In this document: one piece after another, positions 1 through 9,106 of the stretch
Position numbering within the stretch: the stretch's first letter is position 1
Layout: the number at the start of each line of letters is the position of its first letter
DNA from: Deltaproteobacteria bacterium
GTDB lineage: Bacteria > Myxococcota_A > Polyangia > Polyangiales > Polyangiaceae
Direction of reading: 5' to 3'
DNA: 64,000 nt
Assembly: GCA_016218915.1 (NCBI GenBank)
Contig: JACRCQ010000074.1
Coordinates: 1-64,000, forward strand
Notes under the pieces: model-generated
Database searches by the model: none
Told to the model about the DNA's origin: nothing
What the model saw: only the letters and a program-made list of their open reading frames with translations
Position numbers and translations under genes: made by a program

Positions 1-299
1 CCGTCCGGCGTCGAGTTGCCGATGAACTCGATCTGGAAGTCCACGTCTGCGCCGAGCTTGTCGATCGCGTCCTTGACGCCGTTGACAGCCTGCACGCCGT
101 AGGGGCACTGGCTCATCACGTACATCTCGACCTTGACCGCGCCCGGGTTGACCTTGGTCGGTCGGGCGGCGCCGCCCGCTGCCGGGCCCTTGCTATCTGG
201 CGTGATCCCGCCGCCACTGCGGACCTGGATTGCCCACATCAACATCATGCCTGCGATGAACGACAGGATGAAACCGACAACAGCCGTTGCCTTGTTCAT
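1..299 (-). CDS. Membrane-anchored thioredoxin-fold protein, C-terminus missing
   Basis: The gene starts at 299 and runs off the left edge, leaving 99 codons. Residues about 5-26 form one hydrophobic segment (VVGFILSFIAGMMLMWAI), which could be a signal anchor. A Gly/Ala/Pro linker follows, then a beta strand into MSQCPYG, the redox-site region of DsbA/GILT-like thioredoxin folds. The motif has a single Cys (CPYG), so it is not a classic CxxC; the missing part may hold a partner Cys. The likely place of action is the periplasmic face of the inner membrane. The precise role is unknown; thiol redox or disulfide handling is inference. Confidence 0.6.
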   Translation of the reverse strand, partial: MNKATAVVGFILSFIAGMMLMWAIQVRSGGGITPDSKGPAAGGAARPTKVNPGAVKVEMYVMSQCPYGVQAVNGVKDAIDKLGADVDFQIEFIGNSTPD

Positions 300-684
300 G
301 ACCTAACACCTCATGATTCGCCTGAAACGATGCGCTTAGCCGAGCGGTGGCAAAGAAAGCCCCACGCGGGCGGTGTACACTACAAGCCTGCCCCGGCCTT
401 TTCAAGCCGAGTGGGGGCGGAATCTGGCACGAGCTGCTCGGCGTTGGCAAGATGCTCGCAAGACTCGCTAGATCCGCTGCCGGGGCGACCTTCGGCGAGC
501 GGGCCAGCCGTATTCCCCAGGATTCCGGCCTGCGTCTGTCGGAAACCGCGGTTGCGCAAGCTTATCGAACTGCGAGAGCGCCCCCCTGGTGGCCTCTTGA
601 GCGGCCCCTCAGGTCACGATTGCCGCCCTCGCCACGTCGGTTGACGCCCACCAGCTGCGCCCCGTACAGGTCGCCTTGGACCGT
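300..684. other. Intergenic stretch with no supported gene
   Basis: This 385-base gap lies between the divergent thioredoxin-like gene and the phosphatase-fold gene. The open frames here lack ribosome sites and any recognisable product and appear to be GC-driven shadows. I found no tRNA-like element or strong terminator. It presumably holds the promoters of both flanking genes. Confidence 0.5.
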
Positions 685-1413
685 ATGCGCATACGTCTCA
701 TCTCCTGGAACATCCACAAGGGCATCGGCGGCATCGACCGACGCTACCGTCTCGAGAGGATCATCGAGATTCTTCGCGGGTACGCCCCTGACGTGGCGCT
801 GCTGCAGGAGGTTGCGCAGTTCATGCCGAGGTCCCACTTCCACGATCAAGCGGAGATCCTGCGCGAAGTGCTTGGCATGCCCTATTGGGCCCATGCGCCC
901 CAGCACAAGTTCCGCATCGGGGGGTATGGCAACGCGATCCTGAGCCGCTGGCCGCTCGCCGATGTCAGCGAGATCGATCTTACCCTGCCCGGACGCAAGA
1001 AGCGCGGCGCGCTGCAGGCCAGGATGAAGGTGCAGAAGGGCCGACGCACGCGCACGGTGGTGCTCTACGACCTGCACCTCGGACTCACGGGACGGGAGAG
1101 GGCATCGCAGCTGGAGCGCTTCCTGGCGAGCCGGCCGTTCCAGGGTCACAAGGCGCGGACGCCGATCGTGGTCGCCGGGGATCTCAACGACGTCTGGGGC
1201 ACGCTCTGCGCGCGATTCCTCCAACCCGCGGGGTTCGAGCGGGCCGGGGCGATGTGGAACACCTTCCCGGCGTGGCTTCCCATACGCCCGCTCGACGGGA
1301 TCTTCGTGCGGGGCAAGGTCCGGTCCCACGGCACGCAGATCTGCCGAAAGCCGTTGGCACGGGTGGCTTCCGATCACCGGCCCCTCATCGCAGAGCTCGA
1401 GCTGTTCGCCTGA
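685..1413 (+). CDS. Endonuclease/exonuclease/phosphatase family protein
   Basis: A 242-residue cytoplasmic protein with the complete EEP fold signature. In order it has SWNIHKG (Asn ligand), LLQEV (metal-binding Glu), GNAILSRWPL, DLHLG (catalytic His), VVAGDLND and a final SDHRPLIAEL (Asp-His pair). The family hydrolyses phosphodiester or phosphomonoester bonds in nucleic acids, inositol phosphates or lipids with Mg2+. The short SWNIHKG form without signal peptide is common in bacterial proteins of unassigned substrate. ATG at 685 is used; an in-frame TTG at 676 is possible but less likely. It is apparently monocistronic and convergent with msrA. The substrate is unknown. Confidence 0.85.
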   Translation: MRIRLISWNIHKGIGGIDRRYRLERIIEILRGYAPDVALLQEVAQFMPRSHFHDQAEILREVLGMPYWAHAPQHKFRIGGYGNAILSRWPLADVSEIDLTLPGRKKRGALQARMKVQKGRRTRTVVLYDLHLGLTGRERASQLERFLASRPFQGHKARTPIVVAGDLNDVWGTLCARFLQPAGFERAGAMWNTFPAWLPIRPLDGIFVRGKVRSHGTQICRKPLARVASDHRPLIAELELFA

Positions 1414-1495
1414 GGGCATCGTCCGATCTGGCGCTGCGCAGGCAATCGGCGGCCAGCAGCAGGGCGGTCGCTCTACCAGGCTCGGGCTCCCGAGC

Positions 1496-2146
1496 TCAGA
1501 GGCTGGTGCCCCTTGGCCGGCGCAGATGGCATGCCGCCCGGCCACCCTTCTCCACGTACTGCTGATGGTAGGCTTCTGCCATGGTGAATGGAGCCGCAGC
1601 CAGGATCTCGGTGACAATCGGGGCGCGCAGCTCCCCCGAGCGCTGAAGCTTGTCGCGCGAGGCGATCGCCTTGGCCCGCTGCTCCGGGCTGAACGTGAAG
1701 ATGATCGAGCGATACTGCTCGCCCACGTCCGGCCCCTGGCGGTTGCGCGTCGTGGGATCGTGCAGATTCCAGAACACGTCGAGCAGGTGATCGTAGGAGG
1801 TGACGGTGGGATCGAACTCGACGCGCACGGTTTCTGCGTGCCCGGTGGTACCTGTGCAGACTTCCTCGTAGCTGGGAGCGACCGTGTGGCCGCCAGAATA
1901 GCCCACGGCCGTGGCCATCACGCCGGGCTCCTTGCGGAACTCCTGCTCCACGCCCCAGAAGCATCCGGCCGCGAACGACGCGAGCTCGGTGGCGGGAAGA
2001 ACAGCGGGCGCCTGGCGCGTGAGCACCAGCCCTTTGGGGGAAAGGCGCGGCGGACTCGCAGCTTCCGCAGTCGACTGACAACCGGCAACCGCTGGCATCA
2101 GCGCAATGCCAGCCAGCAGCGTTCCCATGGCTCCCTTCAGGCTCAT
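1496..2146 (-). CDS. msrA: Peptide methionine-S-sulfoxide reductase, lipoprotein form
   Basis: A 216-residue MsrA, which reduces methionine-S-sulfoxide in proteins using thiol electrons. Catalytic Cys62 lies in GCFWGVEQEF, followed by VGYSGGHT, YEEVCTGTTGHAE and QYRSIIF, all family hallmarks. A Cys near residue 206 could act as resolving Cys. The N-terminus has a hydrophobic segment ending in AVAGC (Cys23), a plausible lipobox, so the enzyme is probably an envelope lipoprotein rather than the usual cytosolic MsrA. An alternative in-frame ATG seven codons in lies directly behind an AAGGGAG sequence. It is divergent from the response regulator, with 226 bases between them. Confidence 0.92.
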   Translation of the reverse strand: MSLKGAMGTLLAGIALMPAVAGCQSTAEAASPPRLSPKGLVLTRQAPAVLPATELASFAAGCFWGVEQEFRKEPGVMATAVGYSGGHTVAPSYEEVCTGTTGHAETVRVEFDPTVTSYDHLLDVFWNLHDPTTRNRQGPDVGEQYRSIIFTFSPEQRAKAIASRDKLQRSGELRAPIVTEILAAAPFTMAEAYHQQYVEKGGRAACHLRRPRGTSL

Positions 2147-2372
2147 CGTGTTGGACGTCCTTGTCGTTCAGAGGGTTTCGAGCGCACGCAGTCCTGCTTC
2201 TGGCTACATGGGTAGCATCCGCACCCATGGCAAGAGGATGGCAGTGTCCCCTCCATGTCCTGGGCGGATCGCGCAGGGTCGGCGCGTCCGCGCGTTTCGA
2301 GGCATGCCTTGACAAATGGGCCTGCGGACCGATGGACGTTCGGATGCGTTCGGTGCGCGCAAGGGGGACCAG

Positions 2373-2990
2373 ATGCGAAACAGGCAGGTACTGATAGCAG
2401 ACGACGAGGAGACGACGCGCCACATCCTGCACACGACGCTGATCCATTGGGGCTACGACGTGACGGTGTGCAAGGACGGAGCGGAGGCATACCGGATCCT
2501 GCGGGATCCTGCGTCGCCGCCGGTGGCGTTGCTCGACTGGAACATGCCTGGGATGGACGGGGTGGAGATCTGCGGGGAGCTGAGGAAGGAGCGGGATACG
2601 GCGACCAAGTACCTGGTGCTGCTGACCACGCGCTCGAACAAGGAAGACCTGGTGGAAGGGCTGCGATCGGGCGCCGACGACTACGTGACCAAGCCGTTCC
2701 ACATGGGAGAGCTGCGCGCGCGACTGCTGGTGGGCACGAGGGTGGTGAGCCTGCACTCCGAGCTGGCGCAGCACATCACGGAGCTGACGGCAGCGTTGGA
2801 CAAGGTCAAGCGGCTCGAGGGGCTCCTTCCCATTTGCGCGTACTGCAAGAGCGTTCGACGGGACAAGGGGTACTGGGAGCAGGTCGACAAGTACTTCTCC
2901 GAGCACTCCTCGGTGCGCTTCACGCACACGATCTGCCCGTCGTGCCTGGACAAGCACTGCGAGCCGCTGGGAACCGGCGGCCCGGTGTAG
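2373..2990 (+). CDS. Single-REC response regulator with Cys-rich tail
   Basis: A 205-residue protein. The receiver domain (about 1-125) shows LIADDEE at the N-terminus, the phospho-acceptor Asp in ALLDWNMPGMDG, and the conserved Lys in DYVTKPF. A short helix leads into a C-terminal module with ICAYCKSVRRDKGYW, a Tyr/His-rich stretch and a final CPSC. This Cys-pair module is often found at the ends of PAS/GGDEF or REC proteins and looks like a small zinc- or redox-binding unit. ATG at 2373 follows AGGGGGACC, so the longer frame from 2316 was not used. There is no DNA-binding domain, so output is probably protein-protein. No cognate kinase lies beside it. Confidence 0.85.
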   Translation: MRNRQVLIADDEETTRHILHTTLIHWGYDVTVCKDGAEAYRILRDPASPPVALLDWNMPGMDGVEICGELRKERDTATKYLVLLTTRSNKEDLVEGLRSGADDYVTKPFHMGELRARLLVGTRVVSLHSELAQHITELTAALDKVKRLEGLLPICAYCKSVRRDKGYWEQVDKYFSEHSSVRFTHTICPSCLDKHCEPLGTGGPV

Positions 2991-2996
2991 GGGTTC

Positions 2997-4877
2997 TCAG
3001 CTCTCCTGGGGGGATTCGGTCCCGCGCTTTCGGAACCGGAAGGCCTGGTGGCCGAGGAAGGACTGGATGACGGTCTTGACCGGGCTGAGCATGGAAGCGA
3101 GCGGTGCGGCCTGCAGCTGGCCTTTGAGGTAGCGCTCGCGGCAGCTCACCCGCTGGATCTTCCCACTCGATGTCTTGGGAATGGTCTTGGGTGGAACCAG
3201 CACGAGCCGGTCTGCGCGGATTCCGAGGCCGGCGAGAAGCTCGCCGTTGATCTCCGTCTCCATGCGCTCCTGCGCCTTGCGATCCACCTCGCGCGTCTCG
3301 GCCACCAAGACCAGATCCTCGGTGCCGGTGTCGTTGTTGAAGCACGCGAATGCCGCCAGACACCCCTTGCGAACCCCTGACACCGTCGAAGCGATCCGCT
3401 CGATGTCGTAGGGGTAGTAGTTGCGCCCACGCTTGATGATCATCTCCTTCTTGCGCCCGGTCACGAACAGCCGTCGCTGCGAGATGTATCCGAGATCCCC
3501 CGTGTGCAGCCATCCATCCTTGAGCACGCGCGCAGATTCTTCCTCGTTGTGGTAGTAGCCCGCCGTGATCGATGGGCTGCGCACCAGGATCTCGCCGACC
3601 GCACGCTCGTCGAGCGTCTGCCCCGCTTCGTTCGCGATCCGCACTTGCTGGCCTGCCAGCGGGTAGCCCACCGAGACGGCGGCATAGGGAAGCTTGCCGC
3701 TGCCGTTGGCGGGCTTGGCCTTGCCATCGCCTTCGAGCGACTCTCGATCCACCAGCTCGGTTTCGTAGGGAGACTCGTTGTCCGGGAAGGTCGCGGCGAG
3801 CGAGTTCTCCGCCATGCCGTAGACGGGCAGGATGACGCTCTCGCCGAACCCGACCGATGCGAAGCGCTTGGTGAACTCCTCGACAGTGCCGTGGTCCACG
3901 GGCTCGGCGCCGTTGAGGGCGATGCGCCAGGAGCTGAGATCGAGCTTGGAAAGCTGCGTATCGGAGATTCGGCGCGCGCACAGGTGGTAGGCGAAGTTCG
4001 GTGCCGGGCAGAGCGTGACCTTGAACTTGGAGATGTTCTCCAGCCACCAGTTGGGATGGAGCAGGAAGATCTCCGGCGCCATCACGTGCACCGGGTAGCG
4101 CCAGTACAGGCTCGTGTACAGCACCCCGATCAACCCCATGTCGTGGAAGAGCGGCAGCCATCCCAGCGCTACGTCCGAGGGACGCCGCTCGAGTCCGACG
4201 CCGATGCCGTAGACGTTGGAGAGCAGATTGCGGTGCGTGAGCACCACGCCCTTGGGAAGGTGCGTCGTGCCCGACGTGTACTGGATCAGCGCGGCGTCCT
4301 CGCCCGATACCGACACCTCTCCCGGGAACTTCGCCGGCTCGTCGACCACCTCAGGCGTCATCAGCAGGTGCCGTACGCTGTTGCGATCCCCCATCACCGT
4401 GCCGATGGCAATCTTGAACCGAGGATCGCTGATGATGAATTCGGCTTCGCAGTTGCGCACGATGTGCCGCAGGTTCGTCAGGTACTTGTCAAGCTCGCCC
4501 AGCGTGTGCGGCGGCGCGCAGGGCACCGGCACGCCACCAGCGAGCTGGATGCCGTGCATGGCAAACAGGAAGTCCTTGCCCGTGGGCATGAGCAGCACGA
4601 CCTTGGTGCCGCGCTTGAGCCCACGGTTGCGAAGGAAGGTCGCGTAGCGAACCGCCCCCGCCCAGGCTTCCTTCCACGTCACCGGGTTGGACTGGTTCTT
4701 GTAGTCGAGGAAGTTCAGGTAGGTCCCGTCTTCCTTCGACATGCGCTCCAACGACTCGACCAGGGTTTCGAACGCGAGATTGCAGGGGTTCGGATTGCTG
4801 ACGTGCGCCTTGCGGCTCTCGTCGGGCCCGACCAGGAATTGTTCTTTGCGATGCTTCGGCGTGGTGAGCTCAGGCAC
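2997..4877 (-). CDS. Fatty acyl-AMP ligase (FAAL)
   Basis: A 626-residue adenylate-forming enzyme that activates a fatty acid to acyl-AMP, usually for transfer to an acyl carrier protein. The P-loop-like A3 motif is at 200-210 (YTSGTTHLPKG, with an unusual THL for the usual TGxP). YGMAENSLAATFP is the family-typical A5 region. TGDLGY, GRKKEMIIKRGRNYYPYDIE and the catalytic-Lys motif TSSGKIQR near the end complete the set. It sits 117 bases downstream of a membrane acyltransferase gene and tail-to-tail with the response regulator. No carrier protein or PKS/NRPS module is next to it, so the acceptor is not evident. A role in lipid or lipopeptide synthesis is inference. Confidence 0.88.
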   Translation of the reverse strand: MPELTTPKHRKEQFLVGPDESRKAHVSNPNPCNLAFETLVESLERMSKEDGTYLNFLDYKNQSNPVTWKEAWAGAVRYATFLRNRGLKRGTKVVLLMPTGKDFLFAMHGIQLAGGVPVPCAPPHTLGELDKYLTNLRHIVRNCEAEFIISDPRFKIAIGTVMGDRNSVRHLLMTPEVVDEPAKFPGEVSVSGEDAALIQYTSGTTHLPKGVVLTHRNLLSNVYGIGVGLERRPSDVALGWLPLFHDMGLIGVLYTSLYWRYPVHVMAPEIFLLHPNWWLENISKFKVTLCPAPNFAYHLCARRISDTQLSKLDLSSWRIALNGAEPVDHGTVEEFTKRFASVGFGESVILPVYGMAENSLAATFPDNESPYETELVDRESLEGDGKAKPANGSGKLPYAAVSVGYPLAGQQVRIANEAGQTLDERAVGEILVRSPSITAGYYHNEEESARVLKDGWLHTGDLGYISQRRLFVTGRKKEMIIKRGRNYYPYDIERIASTVSGVRKGCLAAFACFNNDTGTEDLVLVAETREVDRKAQERMETEINGELLAGLGIRADRLVLVPPKTIPKTSSGKIQRVSCRERYLKGQLQAAPLASMLSPVKTVIQSFLGHQAFRFRKRGTESPQES

Positions 4878-4994
4878 GTTTCGCCTCCTCGACCGGGCAG
4901 GTGCAGGATCCCCGCCAACTCGACTGCAACACGCAACCGAGCGTCAAACGGCGTCGGATTATTACGACCGTGCTTGGACCGGTCAAACAAAATG

Positions 4995-6179
4995 TCAGGC
5001 AAACACCCGTCGAATATAAGGCAGTCTGACAAGTGCGAACTCGCTGACGCACCACGAGACGCTGACGCTGACGACCGAAACCACGAGCCACTTCGCTGCC
5101 GCAGGCAGATCCCAGTGCACGGCTGCCAACGACATCGGCGCTACCACCCCAAAGTGGATGAAGTAGATGCCGAATGAATTACGCACCAATCCGCCGAACA
5201 CTCCGGCCGGGCGATTGGCATGTCGGTGGAACCACCCCAGCAGCAGCATCACCATCGTGAGGCAGTACGCCGAGTGCAGCACCGCGTTGATCGCCAACAC
5301 CCACACCTCGCCGCGACGCAGACACCAGCTCTTGTACAGCAGCACGCCCACCGTCCCGATTACCGCAAGTGCACCCCACCGACGCACGTCCGGCAACCAT
5401 CCTCCCGCTTCCAGCCACCCGCGTCGCCACGCAACCACACCCCACGCGAAGTACGCGACGTACATCCCGACACGCGTCGGCTGGATCGACACCACCCACC
5501 CCCACACCAGCCATTCGTCATCGGCGATCACCAGATTCATCCCGAAGAGCCAGGCTGCGGGCAGCGCGACCACGAGCGCCCAATGGAGCGTCGACGGCCC
5601 GCGCCGATCCTCGATGCGTCGCACCGGCCCGCGCCACCGGACCCACACTGCGAGGCACACGCTCAGCACGGCGAGCATCCCCAGGAACCAGTAGTGCGCA
5701 TGGTGGAAGTGGCGGCTCTGGAAGTAAGCACCCCAGAACCTCAGTATGCTCTCGGGGCGAGCTCCCCGCGCCACCAGCCCGACGTAGGTGATCAGCGGCG
5801 TGCACAGTACCACGCCCGCAACCCAGGGGATCACCAGCCGCGTGGCCCTGCGCTCGACGAATCGACGCGGTCCGCTCCGTCCGATCGACCCGGCCGCGAA
5901 GTAGCCGGCCACCATCATCATCAGCGGCATCATGAACACGTCGGTCAAGGCCTCGAACCCGTCGGTGACGATCAGCTTGCGCGAGTCGGGCACGTACCAC
6001 CACGGTGGCATGTGGACCATGTATCCGACCGCCGAGTGGAACACGACGACGAGAATCACGATGAAGCCGCGCAGGTTGTCCATGTAGACCATCCGGCCGG
6101 GCCCGGATCGCGGCGCGGCTCGCGCCGGGCTCTCGCTCGCGCTGCTTCCGCTCCCCTCGATCCGCTCGCTGTCTGCCAT
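4995..6179 (-). CDS. Acyltransferase 3 family membrane protein
   Basis: A 394-residue multi-pass inner-membrane protein. After a charged Ser/Arg N-terminus it shows the family opener YMDNLRGFIVILVVVFHSAVGY (LRG and the catalytic-type His). About ten hydrophobic segments follow, ending in RNSFGIYFIHFGVV and LPYIRRVF. The family transfers acyl groups to sugars, lipids or antibiotics at the envelope. ATG at 6179 is chosen because the frame further upstream overlaps the divergent molybdoenzyme gene and lacks coding character. The downstream fatty acyl-AMP ligase on the same strand may form a functional pair with it, which is inference. Confidence 0.8.
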   Translation of the reverse strand: MADSERIEGSGSSASESPARAAPRSGPGRMVYMDNLRGFIVILVVVFHSAVGYMVHMPPWWYVPDSRKLIVTDGFEALTDVFMMPLMMMVAGYFAAGSIGRSGPRRFVERRATRLVIPWVAGVVLCTPLITYVGLVARGARPESILRFWGAYFQSRHFHHAHYWFLGMLAVLSVCLAVWVRWRGPVRRIEDRRGPSTLHWALVVALPAAWLFGMNLVIADDEWLVWGWVVSIQPTRVGMYVAYFAWGVVAWRRGWLEAGGWLPDVRRWGALAVIGTVGVLLYKSWCLRRGEVWVLAINAVLHSAYCLTMVMLLLGWFHRHANRPAGVFGGLVRNSFGIYFIHFGVVAPMSLAAVHWDLPAAAKWLVVSVVSVSVSWCVSEFALVRLPYIRRVFA

Positions 6180-6269
6180 GCCGCAGCGCGCAGTATAGCC
6201 CGGCCGGCCACCGATGCGCTGATGGTTGAGCGCCTTGTGTCCTCGTGCGCTGTGCGATACGTCAACATC

Positions 6270-8522
6270 ATGGCAGACAGTGCCGTCCGCGTGGTGCCTG
6301 GCATGGGCGTGCACAACTGCGGAGGACGGTGCGTGCTGCGCGCGCACGTGCAGGGCGGCCGCATCGTGCACATCGGCTCCGAAGACGGGGAAGACTCCCC
6401 CGACCATCCCCAGCTTCGCGCCTGCCTTCGATGCCGCTCGTATCGCAACGTGCTCTACCATCCGCAGCGACTTACCCATCCGCTGCGTCGCGTAGGACGT
6501 CGCGGCGACGGGAAGTTCGAGCCGATCGCATGGCCGCAAGCGCTCGACACCATCGCACGGGCGCTGCAGCAGGCGCGCGACCAGCACGGACCCGCGTCGC
6601 GGCTGGTGCTCTACGGCTGGGGCGACAATGGCGCGATGTGTGGCGCCAACCTGATGCGCCGGCTGCTCAACTGCCACGGCGGGCAGGCGGAGTACTACAA
6701 CAACTACTCCAACCCGGCGACCAGCCACGCAACGCGTCTTACCTACGGCACGGTCAAGTCGGGCAGCACCCGCTCCGAGCTCGTGCACGCACGGATGATC
6801 GTGCTCTGGGGGCACAACCCCGCGGAAACCGTGTTCGACACGAACACGATGTACTACCTCAAGCAGGCCCGGGAGCGCGGCGCGCGCATCGTGGTCATCG
6901 ACCCGCGCCTCACCGACACCGCCGTCGCTCTCGCAGACCAATGGATCCCGGTGCGTCCCACCACCGACAACGCGCTCATGGATGCCCTGGCTTGCGTGAT
7001 GGTCGAAGAGGGGCTTCAGGACCAGGCCTTCCTCGACCGCTGCTGCCTCGGATTCGACGAGTCACATCTGCCCGCGGGAATCCCGAGCGGGGAGTCGTAC
7101 AGGAGCTACCTGGAGGGGAAGGTCGACGGGATCGCCAAGACCCCGCAGTGGGCCGCACCGATCTGCGGCGTGCCTCCGGAGACGATCCGCACGCTCGCGC
7201 GAGACCTGGCCACGCGCAAGCCCGCTGCCATCCTGTGCGGGTATGGTCCGCAGCGCCACGCCTACGGCGAGCAGCACGCGCGCGGCGCCATCGCGCTCGC
7301 CGCCATGACCGGCAACGTCGGCGTCCACGGCGGCTGGGCCTCGGGCAAGGGAGGGTATGACCGCACTCCGGACTTCGGCATTCCCCTTGGAGACAATCCC
7401 GTGCGCGAGCGCTTCCCGGTCTTCCTGTGGACCGACGCGATCGTGCGGGGCAGTTCCATGAGCGCCGAGGACGGCGTAGTTGGCGGCGCCCACCTGTCGA
7501 GCAACGTCCGTGTCCTGATCCAGATCGCTGGAAATTGCCTGATCAACCAGCATGCGGACATCAACCGCACCCGGCGCATCGTGGCCGACGAATCGCTCGT
7601 GGACTTCGTGGTGGTCAGCGACCTGTTCCTGACCCCGAGCGCACGCTTCGCCGACATCGTCCTTCCCGCCTCGGCCTGCTGGGAGCGCGAAGACATCCTC
7701 GTGCCCTGGGATGCAGGCGACTACGTGGGATTCGCCAACAAGGCCGTCGAAGGGCCTCCAGGCTGCCCGGACGACTACGATTGGATCGGCCAGCTGGCGG
7801 CCAGGCTCGGCGTCGAGAAGCAATTCACGCAAGCTCGGACGCGCGAGCAGTGGCTGCGTGCCATGCTCGACGGCCAGCGGGATCGGCTCCCTGGGCTTCC
7901 TTCCTACGAGGAGCTCAAGCGCAGGGGAATCGCGCGCATCCATTGGCCCGAGCCGCACATCGCCTTTGCGTCCCAGGCCGAGGATCCCGTCGCTTCACCC
8001 TTTGCCACGCCTTCGGGACGCATCGAGCTGTTCTCACCCGAGCTGTGGAAGCTGCTGCGCCCTGAGGAGATCCCTGCGATCCCCAAGTACATCCCCGCCT
8101 GGGAAGGTCCGCAGGATCCGCTCCGGCAACGCTTCCCGCTCCAGCTGATCGGCTGGCACTACCGTCGACGCGTGCATTCGATTCATGACAACGACCCCTG
8201 GATGAAGGAAGCCGGGCCGCAGGTGCTGTGGCTCAATCCAGGGGACGCCGAGGCGCGCGGGATTCGCTCCGGACAGCAGGTCAGGGTGTTCAACGACCGC
8301 GGCGCCACGGTGATTGCTGCGCATGTCACCCCTCGCATCATGCCGGGCGTGGTCGCGATGCCGCAGGGCGCGTGGTATGCACCTGATGCCCAGGGAATCG
8401 ATCGGGCGGGAAGCATCAACGTCCTTACCTCGCAGCGCCCTACGCCCCTCGCGCGGGGCAATGCCCAGCATACCAACCTCGTGGAGGTGGTCCTGGAGAC
8501 CGGCAAGGCGGTGCAGCAGTGA
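6270..8522 (+). CDS. DMSO reductase family molybdopterin oxidoreductase, catalytic subunit
   Basis: A 750-residue DmsA-type subunit that would reduce S- or N-oxides or similar acceptors at a bis-MGD molybdenum site, fed by an FeS subunit. The N-terminal 4Fe-4S region holds Cys17, Cys21 and Cys52. The usual first Cys is Gly13, while an extra Cys55 stands where DmsA has Gly. The Mo-ligand candidate is Ser147 in NNYSNPA, followed by WGHNPAET, VIDPRLTDTA and a C-terminal molydopterin-binding beta-barrel. No signal peptide or twin-arginine motif precedes it, so it should face the cytoplasm. It opens an operon, overlapping the dmsB-like gene by 4 bases. The exact substrate cannot be read from the sequence. 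Confidence 0.88.
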   Translation: MADSAVRVVPGMGVHNCGGRCVLRAHVQGGRIVHIGSEDGEDSPDHPQLRACLRCRSYRNVLYHPQRLTHPLRRVGRRGDGKFEPIAWPQALDTIARALQQARDQHGPASRLVLYGWGDNGAMCGANLMRRLLNCHGGQAEYYNNYSNPATSHATRLTYGTVKSGSTRSELVHARMIVLWGHNPAETVFDTNTMYYLKQARERGARIVVIDPRLTDTAVALADQWIPVRPTTDNALMDALACVMVEEGLQDQAFLDRCCLGFDESHLPAGIPSGESYRSYLEGKVDGIAKTPQWAAPICGVPPETIRTLARDLATRKPAAILCGYGPQRHAYGEQHARGAIALAAMTGNVGVHGGWASGKGGYDRTPDFGIPLGDNPVRERFPVFLWTDAIVRGSSMSAEDGVVGGAHLSSNVRVLIQIAGNCLINQHADINRTRRIVADESLVDFVVVSDLFLTPSARFADIVLPASACWEREDILVPWDAGDYVGFANKAVEGPPGCPDDYDWIGQLAARLGVEKQFTQARTREQWLRAMLDGQRDRLPGLPSYEELKRRGIARIHWPEPHIAFASQAEDPVASPFATPSGRIELFSPELWKLLRPEEIPAIPKYIPAWEGPQDPLRQRFPLQLIGWHYRRRVHSIHDNDPWMKEAGPQVLWLNPGDAEARGIRSGQQVRVFNDRGATVIAAHVTPRIMPGVVAMPQGAWYAPDAQGIDRAGSINVLTSQRPTPLARGNAQHTNLVEVVLETGKAVQQ

Positions 8523-9106
8523 GCCAGCTCGGCTTCCTCTTCGAGCAGGATCGCTGCATGGGCTGCCATACCTGCCAGATCGCGTGCAAGGAGAGGAGCG
8601 ATCTGCCTGTGGGGCAGCGGTGGCGTCGCATCATCGAGCTCGCCGCCGGGACCTTCGAGGAGTCCGAGGGTTTCGTTCGCGCCCGCGTCAGCGCTTGGTA
8701 CCTGTCCATGGCCTGCAACCACTGCGCTCGCCCCCTGTGCGTTGCGAACTGCCCGACCGGTGCGCTCCACAAGCGCCCCACCGACGGCATCGTGCTGGTC
8801 GATCCGAGCCGATGCATCGGCTGCCGCTACTGCACCTGGTCCTGCCCCTACGGTGCCCCGCAATTCGATGCGCTGCAGGGCAAGGTCGGCAAGTGCGATG
8901 CGTGCGCGGACAGGCTGGCTCGAGCCCAGCAACCTGCGTGCGTGGAGAGCTGCCCGGTGCGAGCCCTCCGCTTCGGCCCCATCGAAGAGCTGCGCTCCAG
9001 TGCGAATCATCCTGCCTCGCGGGAGCTTCCCTCCCCTTCCCTCACCGATCCTTCCCTCGTGGTTCGACCCCATCGCGATGCGATCGATCCAAAGCAGGAG
9101 CCATGA
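8519..9106 (+). CDS. DmsB-like four-cluster ferredoxin subunit
   Basis: A 195-residue electron-transfer subunit with four Cys groups: CMGCHTCQIACK, CNHCARPLCVANCP, CIGCRYCTWSCP and CDACADRLARAQQPACVESC. This is the arrangement that binds four FeS clusters in DmsB/NrfC/PhsB-type subunits. It would pass electrons from the membrane anchor to the catalytic subunit encoded just upstream. The start is GTG at 8519, overlapping the upstream TGA (GTGA), which implies translational coupling. The last 40 residues are Pro/Ser-rich and not conserved in the family. The next gene overlaps by ATGA. Confidence 0.9.
   Translation: MSQLGFLFEQDRCMGCHTCQIACKERSDLPVGQRWRRIIELAAGTFEESEGFVRARVSAWYLSMACNHCARPLCVANCPTGALHKRPTDGIVLVDPSRCIGCRYCTWSCPYGAPQFDALQGKVGKCDACADRLARAQQPACVESCPVRALRFGPIEELRSSANHPASRELPSPSLTDPSLVVRPHRDAIDPKQEP

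Noticed and set aside
347..943. A 198-codon plus-strand frame across the gap and into the phosphatase-fold gene.
   Set aside because: It has no ribosome site or recognisable sequence and overlaps a gene with a complete EEP signature in another frame.
3504..5177. A 557-codon open frame on the plus strand opposite the fatty acyl-AMP ligase.
   Set aside because: It is a GC-driven shadow of an obvious enzyme gene and shows no protein-family features.
5220..6269. Extension of the molybdoenzyme frame 350 codons upstream.
   Set aside because: It overlaps the acyltransferase gene in antisense, has an odd His/Pro/Arg composition, and holds no Tat leader; ATG 6270 fits the family start.
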